Positions 17,801 through 24,402 of a DNA stretch of 64,000 nt are shown one piece after another. The stretch is from Polyangiaceae bacterium. Its GTDB lineage: Bacteria > Myxococcota_A > Polyangia > Polyangiales > Polyangiaceae. How positions within the stretch are numbered: the first letter of the stretch is position 1; every line of letters begins with the position of its first letter. The stretch spans positions 62,001 to 126,000 of the forward strand of contig JAICQQ010000004.1 of NCBI GenBank assembly GCA_025937785.1, read 5' to 3'. A program made the position numbers and the translations under genes. The notes beneath the pieces are model-generated. The model was not told the origin of the DNA, searched no databases, and saw only the letters and a program-made list of their open reading frames with translations.

Positions 17801-19301
17801 GGCCGAACATTCGATGCCGCTCGTGAAGCGCCTGATTCAGTTGCGCGAAGAGACCCACGACACGGAGGGGGTCGAGCGCGCGCTGGAACTCGCGGTGCAC
17901 GCGAACCCCCTCGACGTCGACCAGCGAGAGGCGCTCGTCGCGCGTTACAAGAAGCGGGGCGAGCCGGCGCGAGCCGCAGAGCTGCTGGCCCGCGCGCTCG
18001 AGCTTGCGCCAGACGACTGGGACCTCATGCGCCAGGTTCTGGCAGCGTTCCGCGAAAGTGGGGAGCTCGCCCGCGCCCTCACGACGATCGACCGCCTGAT
18101 CCAGGCATCGCCTGACTCTGCAGACCTGCTGCGCCAGCGGGCAGAGATCCGCGCTGAAATCCGCGATCTCGACGGCGCGTTGGAGGATCTCGAGCGTGCG
18201 TATCGGCTGGACCCGAGCGACCACGAGCAGCTCCTAGCTGCGCTTCAGCACCGCCTCGAATTACGCCCCGATGACCAAGCTACCGTGCTCGAGCTCGTGA
18301 ACGTGCTGCTCTCGGCGCGAAGGCCCGACGAGGCTCGGGACAGATTGCGCGAGTTCGTCAAGGCGCAACCCAGCGACAAAGCCACGCTGATCAAGCTGGC
18401 AGAGCTCGATCGAAATGCCGAAGACTGGGATGCTGCCACCGACTCCCTGAAGCGGCTGATCACGGTCGAGCGCGGCGAGGGGATCGTTCCCTTGGCCTTC
18501 GAGCTCGCTCAGGTGGCGGAGGCGGCGGGACGCCCCGCAGACGCCCGCAGCGCGCTGGAGCGAGCGCTCAGCGTGGACCCGACGAACACGAAGCTCGCCG
18601 AGCTCTTGCGGCGCATGTACGAGGCCATGGGCGCGCACCGTGAACTCGCGGAGCTGCTGCTGCACGATGCTGGACAGAGCCAGGACGACGAAGCTCGCTT
18701 GCAGGCGCTGCTCGGGGCGGCGGGCTTCCTGCTCGAGGAAGACGACGAGGCCGAACGCGCCATCGAAGTCTTGGAGCAAGCGCGACAGCTGGCGCCTCAG
18801 GACCTGGACGTGGCCACGCTCTTGGCGCGCGCCTATGCGGGCCTCGGCAGGCAACAAGAAGCGTTGATGATCCTGGAGGATGCAGCGAACAATCAGCGCG
18901 GCCGCCGCCAGAAGGGGCTCGTCGGCGTCTACGTCGAAATGGCCAACATCCTGCAGGAAGGTGACGCGGCGGCGGAAGCGCTCCAGGCGCTGACCAAGGC
19001 GCACGAGCTGGATCTTAAGAACCCGCACCTGGCGATGCGCCTCGGGCGTCTAGCGCTCACGCTCGGCGAGGACCAACAGGCACTCCGCGCCTTCCGCTCG
19101 GTGACCATCATGAAGCCGAGCGAAGACGTCTCGAACGAGGACATTGCGCGCATGAAGGGCGACGCCCATTACCACCTCGCACTCCTCGCTGAACGCCAGG
19201 GCGATCCCAGAAAAGCCAAGATCCTCTGCAGCAAGGCTCTCTCCGAGGATCCGAGCCACGCAGGAGCTGCCCAGCTCCTCGACCAACTCAGCCAAAGCTG
19301 A
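8862..19301 (+). CDS. Giant tetratricopeptide-repeat protein (3,479 aa)
   Basis: A very large, probably cytoplasmic protein built almost entirely of TPR-like helical hairpins from about residue 90 to the end. Units carry the usual small/large pattern (A..Y...L...P....A...LA) with frequent DP, NP or ADP turns, for example DPAHQATFEALEYFLA near the start and DPSHAGAAQLLDQL at the end. There is no signal peptide, membrane helix or catalytic domain. Such superhelices act as protein-binding scaffolds; the partner is unknown. GTG at 8862 is chosen because the first TPR helix soon follows; a second GTG at 8877 is possible, and residues encoded upstream of 8862 look non-coding. The reading frame is intact over 10.4 kb. 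It is a single-gene unit facing a convergent gene. Confidence 0.85.
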   Translation: MTNEKVTRASEKLLSKLQETHTALERALDAPFEVLDLLVTAVSKGEEPTETWELLHQAAERDGKIQELGFAYESMAADKRVRLLTADQQAYIYLWAVHFFGGQFGDAEGALTYGQRALAVDPAHQATFEALEYFLAESPAIERLAPLYLKAAQHETEPTRRLALLTRATELVSGRPADDDLARAAYEQLLAENPRDLAAREALAARHLQVHQPQEAVRLFEFALEVTPPLDAAQQRDVRERLIDMYQSTLKQPERALPHVEGLLQVEPNHPTALAIAESLREHRSVGLRATAALSDAYSAAGQAERAIEMLNIELSRVRGPRRVEVGRRLAIYRQDLLNDPAGALELLGPVVAGDPGNDEMRQRFVALSLALDQTQQASRLLSRALSTTRDPNVRARVGVDVGEVFLKTGDLKRAEAAFLQVLETREDPPSILRAARRLVEHESPDPAQRARVLALLVEHESEKERRQAAARRLAKLCETEIEDERLAITAYRALLGSPYSDEALAKLEALYQRHSSPEGMAEVLTYRAERSKDPAEARELAFRAAELRSEQGSDYAAALDAWRQVVEKHGPSREAYDRILPLLEKLEDYEGLAEALAETAKLQPADEASATLARLGQLRIEFLGDARGAVAAFHAALQADPENRASRQALERLVQVAGLELEAARVLEPLYRAEQNATGLVTLLKARAGVAATPDERLAALSEAVTLAHESLADGALAFDLAGRGLLVAAEQDPPSVAPWLERVQSLGASTGDTTRLADVLQRAFGKEPVTSHERLALARAAADALAQAGRIEDSVAVYRRALAFQRSPDLVERVDQLLVQLGNPGERLELYESALTSEADPLRRAALHKALAELYRRELENPARAIEHWRAALEQAPGDTGARMSLVDLLTEGGELEAAYAELEHGLSLGAGSERQPTLERLAELAAQSGSLSKALEHYREILQIDAVSDALLERIQGVAEQLADGTTVQAVIERRIKTATDPGQKVALLESAAENALERLADTNAAIEQFLSAAKLAIAELADDPTAVRLYERILALDPNSRPTAERLVELYSRTNLWSKLAVPFQILRRQLEADETAQLLLSLEERAVTAGAAEVFVELADSVLGDAKLHEHARPIALAKVRVLSSDPARADEAAEHYKELIESSRPESTTELDAFEQFLATSPPSATKNIHQRWLFGVRATRATDPIPTLLEWAEVEERQLGDPERALELYQRVVGLAPGRVDALTELARLQSEQGQGEAALESLRSLAEELDGDAKAKVELRIAKLLMDPLQRPVEALEVAEATLRRSPGDPDGLDLALRALHFPASRTRAAQHLENAAEFFADPAERARVLETLLSLSEDNPELREARGRWLKGLLAIKSDDPRGSLEVALRAAQADPADDELWSAAERFARQLDLPDPVALAYSRAIAEDLPPELAETLGRRVVEFHEEWFEDNQRVVELLRRVLELSPSATWAFDRLKLEFNATAKWQDLFSLYDKALEHAKDDVARTELLREVSMAAKDFAGDAEKAIYYLEKLHTLNPKDDRVEASLERLYERNNHYRPLIELLSARLTAANGADDMALRERMARLWMELDEPLAALELVQHILEKGQAERVVDLLESLVALPAARDSMTPAPSDEQESRSRKRKQRVITVRERASQHLRTYYQETGSIPDVVRMLEVAVETAQNDEQRVKRLKQIIKVRLNELEDSAGAFENVSQLVGLEPHEAQFRKLLHQLAERLGAHDRQAELLVSVGDLASDPKLKVVLWSEAAAVQKEQLFDAPKSIELFLRVLELARVDERAALAAARQLDPMLEEARRFAERCSVLERLADLETDADARRAAQSAAARVAFQELGDPARSIRNWQARLASDREDVEALDGLVLAYTAAEAWDDLVQTLAQRSALQADPALKRADLVSVARVHVDRRGDVPSAIDTWRSVYQMLPDDGEAFDALISLLTHEERWSELATLLDERAVLEDSEERKSALNRQLGEVHKSKTGNARAALDAFVKARDWASAMEVASTDQADPMLSQDVCRSLLDQAVSIWLSAPDAEETACAAAQFAIAQLSQRLLASKSYADVVDLLLKGAELPFDDTYSRQLRRQAAFLCADELDDAPRAIVVFKGLFAEDPQDAVAASSVARLATLFEIAEQYDDLVSLWEQQAGCHESARDTAKAAELWTLAGELSEQRLLDVDRAMLDHRRAAALRGEPSLEALARLHAARGEPLDAAHVLEWLCSQSTPAELASRALVMAEQYLKAGRPKVARARLEQAMQVAADPAPLRKRLAELYRDAKQFTPLATLLALEATFAPDLATRLGLLREAARLHVLERQDPNSAVPLLAQAVELDPEDTELRLSLADAYRRAARYDEAILTLRTQIDRYGARRPKERALVHYRLGQVCIAASRRAEALAELDAANKIDPAHAGVSQALARLAFEEGDLDRAERMYRALLFVLGTADSEDAPSRATALLDLSEIAEKKGDAVRAEEFIESAFESALEHQHEARALEKALKERGRVGLLARALESRLKENLSPAEAARAMGTLVQLASTGHVKELDERALKRQAETVLKGLEQERTSDASAWTALSMVFDHLGDRQKEALILEQQVASWAEAGEQPDSAEPYYRLAAARLKTEPGQSEAVDLLEQALAIDNDVNRVESLLREALSAGTTDARTIRLFERVARTAGNKRSLLEALTMAAALPDAGIKVLREGVMLAEQLGAEPLKQAILERGAARNEGTLEPQDHAWVLMELAQVREMSGDSASAFDLRETAAERLPLEEGRTLLLAVAQTARAQGALARAARLLERLREREPQDREVWEPLLSVYHELEDPERIATLLQETIPLVDSALDRSKLRLEQANVVLNAGDEDRAIQILRDTLEEDPRHLEAAETLTSLLKRTGRTTELAELLRVQLDAAKDRQKVDSIVAASMQLGQLLETKDHHRDASDVYRAVLDWDHGNRDALRGVVRMAELTGDNYAIADSLEALLRVETAEHSMPLVKRLIQLREETHDTEGVERALELAVHANPLDVDQREALVARYKKRGEPARAAELLARALELAPDDWDLMRQVLAAFRESGELARALTTIDRLIQASPDSADLLRQRAEIRAEIRDLDGALEDLERAYRLDPSDHEQLLAALQHRLELRPDDQATVLELVNVLLSARRPDEARDRLREFVKAQPSDKATLIKLAELDRNAEDWDAATDSLKRLITVERGEGIVPLAFELAQVAEAAGRPADARSALERALSVDPTNTKLAELLRRMYEAMGAHRELAELLLHDAGQSQDDEARLQALLGAAGFLLEEDDEAERAIEVLEQARQLAPQDLDVATLLARAYAGLGRQQEALMILEDAANNQRGRRQKGLVGVYVEMANILQEGDAAAEALQALTKAHELDLKNPHLAMRLGRLALTLGEDQQALRAFRSVTIMKPSEDVSNEDIARMKGDAHYHLALLAERQGDPRKAKILCSKALSEDPSHAGAAQLLDQLSQS

Positions 19302-19329
19302 GCCTGGTGAGACCGTTCGAGCCAGGCGC
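19287..19329. terminator. Candidate bidirectional terminator hairpins
   Basis: Two adjacent inverted repeats sit between the convergent TPR and LysM-esterase genes: CTCAGC-CAAA-GCTGAG (19287-19302), which overlaps the TPR stop codon, and GCCTGG/CCAGGC (about 19303-19328). Neither has a T-run, so factor-independent termination is uncertain. Confidence 0.35.
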
Positions 19330-19343
19330 TGGCGGGCGCGTGC

Positions 19344-20315
19344 TCAGCCTTCGTTGAGCCAAACGAGGGCGGCGCGGTAGAGCTCACGGCGCCCGTCGAG
19401 ATCGATCTTGTGCCCGAGGTCGCTCGGGGTCGTGATGCGCGTCGCTACCTCGGCTTTGCGCAGGATTTCTCGGACGTTGCGGGTCCCCTCGACGACTTGA
19501 TCGAGTTCACCGGTGATCAGGTAAACCTTGCGCACGCGGCTCTTGACGTCCCCTAGCAACTCTTGGCCCAGAGCGCCCCAGTAGGTGGAGTTCGCCGCCA
19601 GGATCAGCCAGCGATTGAAGGCCCGCGGCTCCCGCAAACCGACGTTCATCGCGGCGTAGGCACCCTCGCTGAAGCCGATCAGCGTGTTTCCGTAGAGTTG
19701 GACACGGCGCCCGTACTTGTTGCGGAGTTCGTTCAACGTGGCGACCGCGATGCGATGGGCGGTCGCCCAGTTGTTGTTCCAGCCACGCCCGTTGCCCATC
19801 GCGCCAGGACCACTCGGACACACCAGCCAGCCCAGGGGACGGGCAACCGCAGCCCAGCGCTTGCAATCAGCGTCCGGGTGGCCGCCGCGACCGTGCAGGT
19901 ACATCATCACCGGCCGGAGCGTGAGCCGGCCTGGGCCGGTGGGCTCGTAATAGTAAGCGTTGCCGTAGCCCGGAACCTTGAGCACCTGCATGCCAGCGCT
20001 GTGCGTGGCGGGCGCCTTCGGGGCTTTCGGATTCTCGTCCGGCGCGACCTTGGCCTGCTGATCCCGCCGGCGCGACGCGCGAGCGCGGCTGCCGTCTTCG
20101 TCGCTCGGGTCGGGGATGACGAGCTTCTGGCCAGGCTTGATCGGTTCGTTACGCCGGATGTCGTTGGCGTTGCAGATCGCAGCGATGGAGACGTGGTACC
20201 GCTTGGCAATCTTGCCCAAGGTCTGGCCGGAACCCACCTCGTGGGTCCGCTCGGCCGCCGCCGGGGTCACCAACAACAAGGCCAGCAGCAGCCAGCGCCA
20301 CGCGAAGTGCTTCAC
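19344..20315 (-). CDS. LysM-domain alpha/beta hydrolase, exported
   Basis: A 323-residue exported enzyme with a signal peptide (residues 1-21, cleavage after an AAA-type site), one LysM domain (about 24-68; GQTLGKIAKRY and KPGQKLVIP), a basic linker, and an alpha/beta hydrolase (PHB-depolymerase/Esterase-D like) from about 108. The LysM would tether it to peptidoglycan. The oxyanion region is YLHGRGG, the nucleophile Ser216 is in IGFSEGAY, and a candidate catalytic His lies in DLGHKID near the end. GTG at 20315 is chosen because it starts a clean signal peptide; the longer open frame upstream lacks one. It is the last gene of a leftward envelope gene run. Confidence 0.8.
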   Translation of the reverse strand: MKHFAWRWLLLALLLVTPAAAERTHEVGSGQTLGKIAKRYHVSIAAICNANDIRRNEPIKPGQKLVIPDPSDEDGSRARASRRRDQQAKVAPDENPKAPKAPATHSAGMQVLKVPGYGNAYYYEPTGPGRLTLRPVMMYLHGRGGHPDADCKRWAAVARPLGWLVCPSGPGAMGNGRGWNNNWATAHRIAVATLNELRNKYGRRVQLYGNTLIGFSEGAYAAMNVGLREPRAFNRWLILAANSTYWGALGQELLGDVKSRVRKVYLITGELDQVVEGTRNVREILRKAEVATRITTPSDLGHKIDLDGRRELYRAALVWLNEG

Positions 20316-20404
20316 GACCAACCGTGCTAGCACAGCTATCCTCGCGCCGACAAATACTCGACACTCGCCGGTCAAGCTCGCGAATCGCCTCGCGAAATTG
20401 CAAC

Positions 20405-20962
20405 TCAACCGCGGGTGAGTTCCACCCCGGTCGCGACCAGCCGGACTTCATCCGCGGTGCCGTCCGCGTTCTTGGCCTTGAAGCTCGCGCCTTCTTGCTC
20501 GAGATGCTGGACGAAGTCGGCCTCCACCTGTTTGACCTGCACCTCGCCCTGCACGCGCGCTCGTGACCCGTCCGAATCCTTCGGAACGAAGAACTGGTGG
20601 GCGCCAAAGAACACCCGGCAACCGGGCGCGGCCTCGCTCTTGTCAGTGGCCAGCTCCATCCAGCAGCCCATCTTCTTGCAGACCCGCCGCACGTCGCCGG
20701 ACACGGTAACGGTCTTGCCCTCGAACTCGCGTGGGTTCGCGAGCACCTTGGCCAGCGCTACCTCGGGGCCGGCGCTGATGGCGCTGCCATGCACGCTCGT
20801 CTTGGAGGTCGCGGGTCTCACCGAAGCCGCAGCGGCAAGAGGCTCGGCAGCGGAGGCCACGGGCTCGGGGGCAGGCGCTGCACCTTTGCAACCGGTGAGC
20901 AAGAGTAGGGCTGCCAGCAACCGGCTGCGCTGCGCGCGCCAGGAGTTCCTCGTTTGGTTCAT
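20405..20962 (-). CDS. DUF4920-like lipoprotein
   Basis: A 185-residue lipoprotein: signal peptide with lipobox LLTGC (Cys near residue 25), an Ala/Pro-rich spacer, then a small beta-barrel from about residue 70. The core segment EGKTVTVSGDVRRVCKKMGC followed by WMEL matches DUF4920, an OB-fold-like family of unknown function in which the paired Cys suggests metal or redox chemistry. ATG at 20962 is used; the same frame stays open upstream but without coding character. It lies 55 bases downstream of the outer-membrane protein gene and 89 bases upstream of the LysM-esterase gene. Confidence 0.72.
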   Translation of the reverse strand: MNQTRNSWRAQRSRLLAALLLLTGCKGAAPAPEPVASAAEPLAAAASVRPATSKTSVHGSAISAGPEVALAKVLANPREFEGKTVTVSGDVRRVCKKMGCWMELATDKSEAAPGCRVFFGAHQFFVPKDSDGSRARVQGEVQVKQVEADFVQHLEQEGASFKAKNADGTADEVRLVATGVELTRG

Positions 20963-21017
20963 GCAGCCTCGAGTATAGTGCAAGCTCGCCCGGCGCCAAC
21001 CCAACGGGAACGTGCCT

Positions 21018-22736
21018 TCAGAAGTCGAGCTCTTCGACGTCCTCGTCACCGGGATCTTCGACTTCGCTGTCCTCCGACTCGCTCGCGCCGGAGTCGCTGT
21101 CTTCGGAATCGCTGTCTTCTGAGGCGGCGTCCGAAGGCTCCCCGCCGGAAGTCGTGATCTCGGAGCCGGGGAACCGCACGCCCAGCGCGATCCACCCCGA
21201 AAGGTACGTGTCGGTCGCGCCACCGGCGACGCGGGCCACCGGGATCGATGGCAGGTTTTGCGCGCTGCGTTCAGCGGCGGTCGGGATGTGATTGAAGTCG
21301 AAGCCGTAGCGTGTGAAGTCGCCACCGATCAAGATCTCGAAGACGGGGGAGATCGCGTAACCGAGCTGGACGCCGGCGCTGACGCCGGCCCCCTTGGCGT
21401 TCGGGTACCACGTGTCGTAGGGCTGATCAGCGGGACCTACCTGCTGCAGCCCTCCAGTGTCGTTCACGAGCCGGTAAGCGGCGCGGCCGCCCACGCTGAA
21501 CTCTCCGAACTGAAATCGGGGCTGGATCCCCAGATCGATGTACTCGTAGCCCACGTCGGGGAGCGCGTCGTAGTAGCCGTCGAGATCATCCGTGCCGGGG
21601 CTGAGGTAGGGGTACTTGTCATCGTAGATGAGGAACGAGTGCTTGCCGAACACGACGTAGGGCACGATTTCGTGCGGACCAAGCATGAGGCGGTACCGAG
21701 CCCCGACGTAGACGTCGGTGTGCGACTGGTCGAGCTGCCGTTCCGGGACGTTGGGGTCGTACGGATCGGGCAAGGTGGTCGTGGTCAGAAAGCCCTGCTC
21801 GTAGCCGAACATCACGCCGAGGTGGGCGAGCGGGCCATCGACGAAGAAGGCGAGCGGGTAGAGGTTGGCCGAAAACATCAGCATCGGCGAGCCGGCGGCC
21901 GTGTTGTGCTCGAGCGGGCGGTCGTAGGCCGGATCGAAGTCGTTCAGCGTGTCGCTGTACAAGAAATTGCGCTGGTAGAAGCGGAGCCCGAGCTTGAGAT
22001 CCAGAGGGGAGGCCCCGGTCGCCGTCGTCGGCGCCGGCTCCTCCGCTTCGTCTTCTTCGGGAGGCAGCACCTCGTCCTCCATGGAAGCCCCTGCGGGCTC
22101 TTCTTCGAGAGTGACGGGCTCGGCCCCTTCCGTGCTGGCCTCGGGCTTGGGCTTTGCCTTGGGTTTGGGTTTGGGGGCAGCGGCGGCGGCAGCGGCTCCG
22201 ACGGAAGCCGAATCGTCGCTCTTCCCTGCTTTCTTCAACGGCGGCGCCAGAATTGCTCCGAGCTTCGTCTCGAGCTTCTTCTTCATCTCCGGGAGCAGGC
22301 CTCCGCGGACGGTGAGCTTCTCGATGAGTTTGCCAGTCGAACCGTCGTGCACCCACAAGGTGAGGCTCCAGCCGACCTTTTTCTGGAGATTCACACGCCC
22401 GAGCACGACCGCGGCGGCGCCGCTGCTGGCGGCCACCGAAGCGTAGTCCGAGTCCGAGGATCCTTGGGCCACGCTCGCGGCAGCTTCGTCTTGGATCAGC
22501 GCGATGTTGTCGGCGTTCTTGAGCCCCTTGGTGGCCCACTTGCGCATTTCTTCCGACTTCGGACCCACGAATGCGCCGAGCACCACCTTGGTCCGTGCTG
22601 CCCTGGCGATCTGGCCCTTGCTCGCTTCGACCTTGTCTTGTTTGGCAGCGAGCGCCGCACCCGACATCAGAGCCAGGGAGCTTGCCACAGCCAAGAGTAG
22701 AGCTTGCCGTCCTGCGCGACCCGCAATCGTCTGCAT
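21018..22736 (-). CDS. Predicted outer-membrane barrel protein with N-terminal periplasmic domain
   Basis: A 572-residue exported protein. Signal peptide 1-31 (AALA cleavage); residues about 40-190 form a soluble alpha/beta domain reminiscent of CsgG/LpoB-like or TolB-like lipoprotein domains (GAFVGPKSEEMRKWA, VVLGRVNL, LTLWVHDGSTGKLIEKL); then an Ala/Lys/Pro and acidic low-complexity linker (about 195-245); then a beta-barrel-like region with alternating aromatic residues (about 250-520). It ends with an unusual Ser/Asp/Glu tail of roughly 45 residues and a terminal Phe. ATG at 22736 has AGGAA about 7 bases upstream and lies 23 bases after the CX4CH lipoprotein gene, so the two are probably co-transcribed. 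The function is unknown. Confidence 0.65.
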   Translation of the reverse strand: MQTIAGRAGRQALLLAVASSLALMSGAALAAKQDKVEASKGQIARAARTKVVLGAFVGPKSEEMRKWATKGLKNADNIALIQDEAAASVAQGSSDSDYASVAASSGAAAVVLGRVNLQKKVGWSLTLWVHDGSTGKLIEKLTVRGGLLPEMKKKLETKLGAILAPPLKKAGKSDDSASVGAAAAAAAPKPKPKAKPKPEASTEGAEPVTLEEEPAGASMEDEVLPPEEDEAEEPAPTTATGASPLDLKLGLRFYQRNFLYSDTLNDFDPAYDRPLEHNTAAGSPMLMFSANLYPLAFFVDGPLAHLGVMFGYEQGFLTTTTLPDPYDPNVPERQLDQSHTDVYVGARYRLMLGPHEIVPYVVFGKHSFLIYDDKYPYLSPGTDDLDGYYDALPDVGYEYIDLGIQPRFQFGEFSVGGRAAYRLVNDTGGLQQVGPADQPYDTWYPNAKGAGVSAGVQLGYAISPVFEILIGGDFTRYGFDFNHIPTAAERSAQNLPSIPVARVAGGATDTYLSGWIALGVRFPGSEITTSGGEPSDAASEDSDSEDSDSGASESEDSEVEDPGDEDVEELDF

Positions 22737-22759
22737 CGTATTTCCTAAGCCTTCAAGTT

Positions 22760-23281
22760 TCAGGGCGCGGCGGCCACCAAACTGTAAACCCACTGTTCGA
22801 TGCACGTGTGCTCGGGGTCAGGGATGTCGATACCCTTGGGCATCTCGATGCCGCAGGCTTCAGGCGTCGTCTTGTTCATCGAAGTGAGGATCAGGCTTCT
22901 CTCCGGGCTCGCCGTGTTGATGATGAGCTCGGTGGTGCACCCCGCTTCGGTCGCGGGCAGATTCAACAGTTCGGTGGATCGGTTGGGCGAGAACAACCAG
23001 AGGGGCGCGGAAGTTTCGTTCGACTCCGGGGTGCCGTGGCAGGTCTTCGTGCCACACCAGTAGTACATCCCCCCCTCGTTCACGGTCGTGTCGTCGCAGC
23101 CCTCGTTCGGGGACGTGGTCGACGACGTGACGTTGTTGTTGGTAACGACGGTGGGGATCGGTTCGTATTCGTCGTAGGGAGTGTCGAGGTCCGCGGCAGT
23201 CGGGCACCCGGTGAGGCCGAGACCGACGAGCATCGCCCACCCCAGTGAGGTGCGGTGGGATGCGGTCACGGCCTGCTTCAC
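22760..23281 (-). CDS. Lipoprotein with CX4CH motif, cytochrome c-like (copy 1)
   Basis: A 173-residue lipoprotein: signal with lipobox LTGC (Cys26), then a Thr/Ser/Asn-rich spacer, then a small Cys-rich domain. Cys76-GTKT-Cys81-His82 is a CX4CH arrangement, followed about 65 residues later by GIEMPKG with Met147 and by CIEQW near the end. The order CH, then MP, then W matches the heme-binding and Met-ligand pattern of class I-like c-type cytochromes, here with four residues between the Cys. Four other Cys could form disulfides. Heme binding is an inference; it could instead be a disulfide-stabilised domain. GTG at 23281 gives a proper signal peptide. It is a paralogue of the gene at 23718-24263. 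Confidence 0.65.
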   Translation of the reverse strand: MKQAVTASHRTSLGWAMLVGLGLTGCPTAADLDTPYDEYEPIPTVVTNNNVTSSTTSPNEGCDDTTVNEGGMYYWCGTKTCHGTPESNETSAPLWLFSPNRSTELLNLPATEAGCTTELIINTASPERSLILTSMNKTTPEACGIEMPKGIDIPDPEHTCIEQWVYSLVAAAP

Positions 23282-23717
23282 AGCTCGAGCTGATCCGCGT
23301 GTGCGCTTACCTCGTCGTATGTTCGTGATCGTATTGTTGCTCACCACAGCCGGGGTCATCCTCCAACATTTCCGCGCGCCAAGTCCAGGGGGCAACTTGA
23401 CTCGGGTTGATTAATCTCGCGTCTTTGTGAAAGCCAAGCAGTGTACGAAGAGGCCCGTCAGATTTCCAGGTCGGTTCGGACTCGCGCGTTGTCGTCATCG
23501 AACGCGGCTGCACGGGCGAAGCCTGCTCAGTGTGGCGCGTGAGCCGTGCGTGTCCACTAGCGCCGGCAGCTTCGTGAGCAATGGCCGCTGTTGCCGTAAT
23601 TTTCTAGTTGATGCTCTGTCTGACGGCTGCAACACGGCCGCCGCCAAGATCTCGTCTGGAGCTTCGCTTCGAAGCAGCGACGATCTGCAACCGTTACCGG
23701 GTTGCGCGGCGACCCAC
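23282..23717. other. 436-base spacer between paralogous lipoprotein genes
   Basis: No coding region is supported here. Reading leftward from the upstream gene stop, there is a hairpin GCAACC/GGTTGC (23687-23705, 7-base loop) and a 10-bp palindrome GCTTCGAAGC nearby, possibly ending the first transcript. The rest probably carries a promoter for the downstream lipoprotein/barrel genes, but I cannot place its elements. Confidence 0.35.
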
Positions 23718-24263
23718 TCACTCAGCGGCGACGGCCAGACCGAGCGCCCACTCTTCGATGCAAGCTTGTTGCTCCGGGGAGCTGAGCGCGAAGCCCTTCG
23801 GCATCTCGATTCCGCACGGCGAGGTCCCTCGCAGCGACGTGATGAGCAGGCTTGCTTCGGGATCTACCGTGTCGATGATGAGTTCGGCGCTGCAACCGGC
23901 GGCCGCGGCGGGTCGATTCAGCAGCTCCGTGCTGCGAGCGGGTGAGAACAGCCAGAACGCGTCGCTGTACTGCTGGTTCACGTTACCGTGGCACGACGGC
24001 CCTGAACACCAATCCTGCAGCGCGGGGGTCACGTTCGAGTCGTCGCAAGCACCGACACCCGAGGTCGTGGACGACGTGCTGGTGCTGGTGCTCGGGCCCA
24101 CGGGTTCAGGGGCGTACTCCGCGTACGGGGTATCGAGGTCTGCCCCCGTCGAGCACCCCGCGAGAGCCAGCGCCAGGATCACGCCGAAGCCGTTCTTCCT
24201 TGTCAGCGCCGTGCGACTCGGCCACCCTTTTCGAATCGATGAACATTGCGCTCTTGCCACCAC
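23718..24263 (-). CDS. Lipoprotein with CX4CH motif, cytochrome c-like (copy 2)
   Basis: A 181-residue paralogue of the lipoprotein at 22760-23281. Lipobox LAGC with Cys37; spacer rich in Ser/Thr; Cys86-SGPS-Cys91-His92 (CX4CH); GIEMPKG with Met154; CIEEW near the end. Both copies share ADLDTPYxEY just after the lipidated Cys, LFSPxRSTELLN in the middle, and the Cys spacing outside the CX4CH motif. GTG at 24263 is well supported by GGGAGGAAG a few bases upstream. It is divergent from the thioesterase gene (139 bases between starts). Likely role: surface-exposed or periplasmic electron carrier, not proven. Confidence 0.68.
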   Translation of the reverse strand: MVARAQCSSIRKGWPSRTALTRKNGFGVILALALAGCSTGADLDTPYAEYAPEPVGPSTSTSTSSTTSGVGACDDSNVTPALQDWCSGPSCHGNVNQQYSDAFWLFSPARSTELLNRPAAAAGCSAELIIDTVDPEASLLITSLRGTSPCGIEMPKGFALSSPEQQACIEEWALGLAVAAE

Positions 24264-24402
24264 TACTTCCTCCCGTCCGCGCCGTCAGTGCGCGCTGTTT
24301 GTCAGTTGTCACCAGCACGCCCGGTCCCACACGGCGCGACGCTGGCGGAGCTCGCAGCTCGCTGCGGTCATTGGCTCTTCGTTATGCCCACGAGGTCCTG
24401 CC

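Noticed and set aside
8889-19028. Many long open frames on both strands inside the giant TPR gene
   Set aside because: They overlap a frame with continuous TPR-like periodicity and show no motif or start-site support.
20963-21325. In-frame extension upstream of the DUF4920 lipoprotein
   Set aside because: It lies antisense within the barrel protein gene and would bury the signal peptide and lipobox inside the protein.
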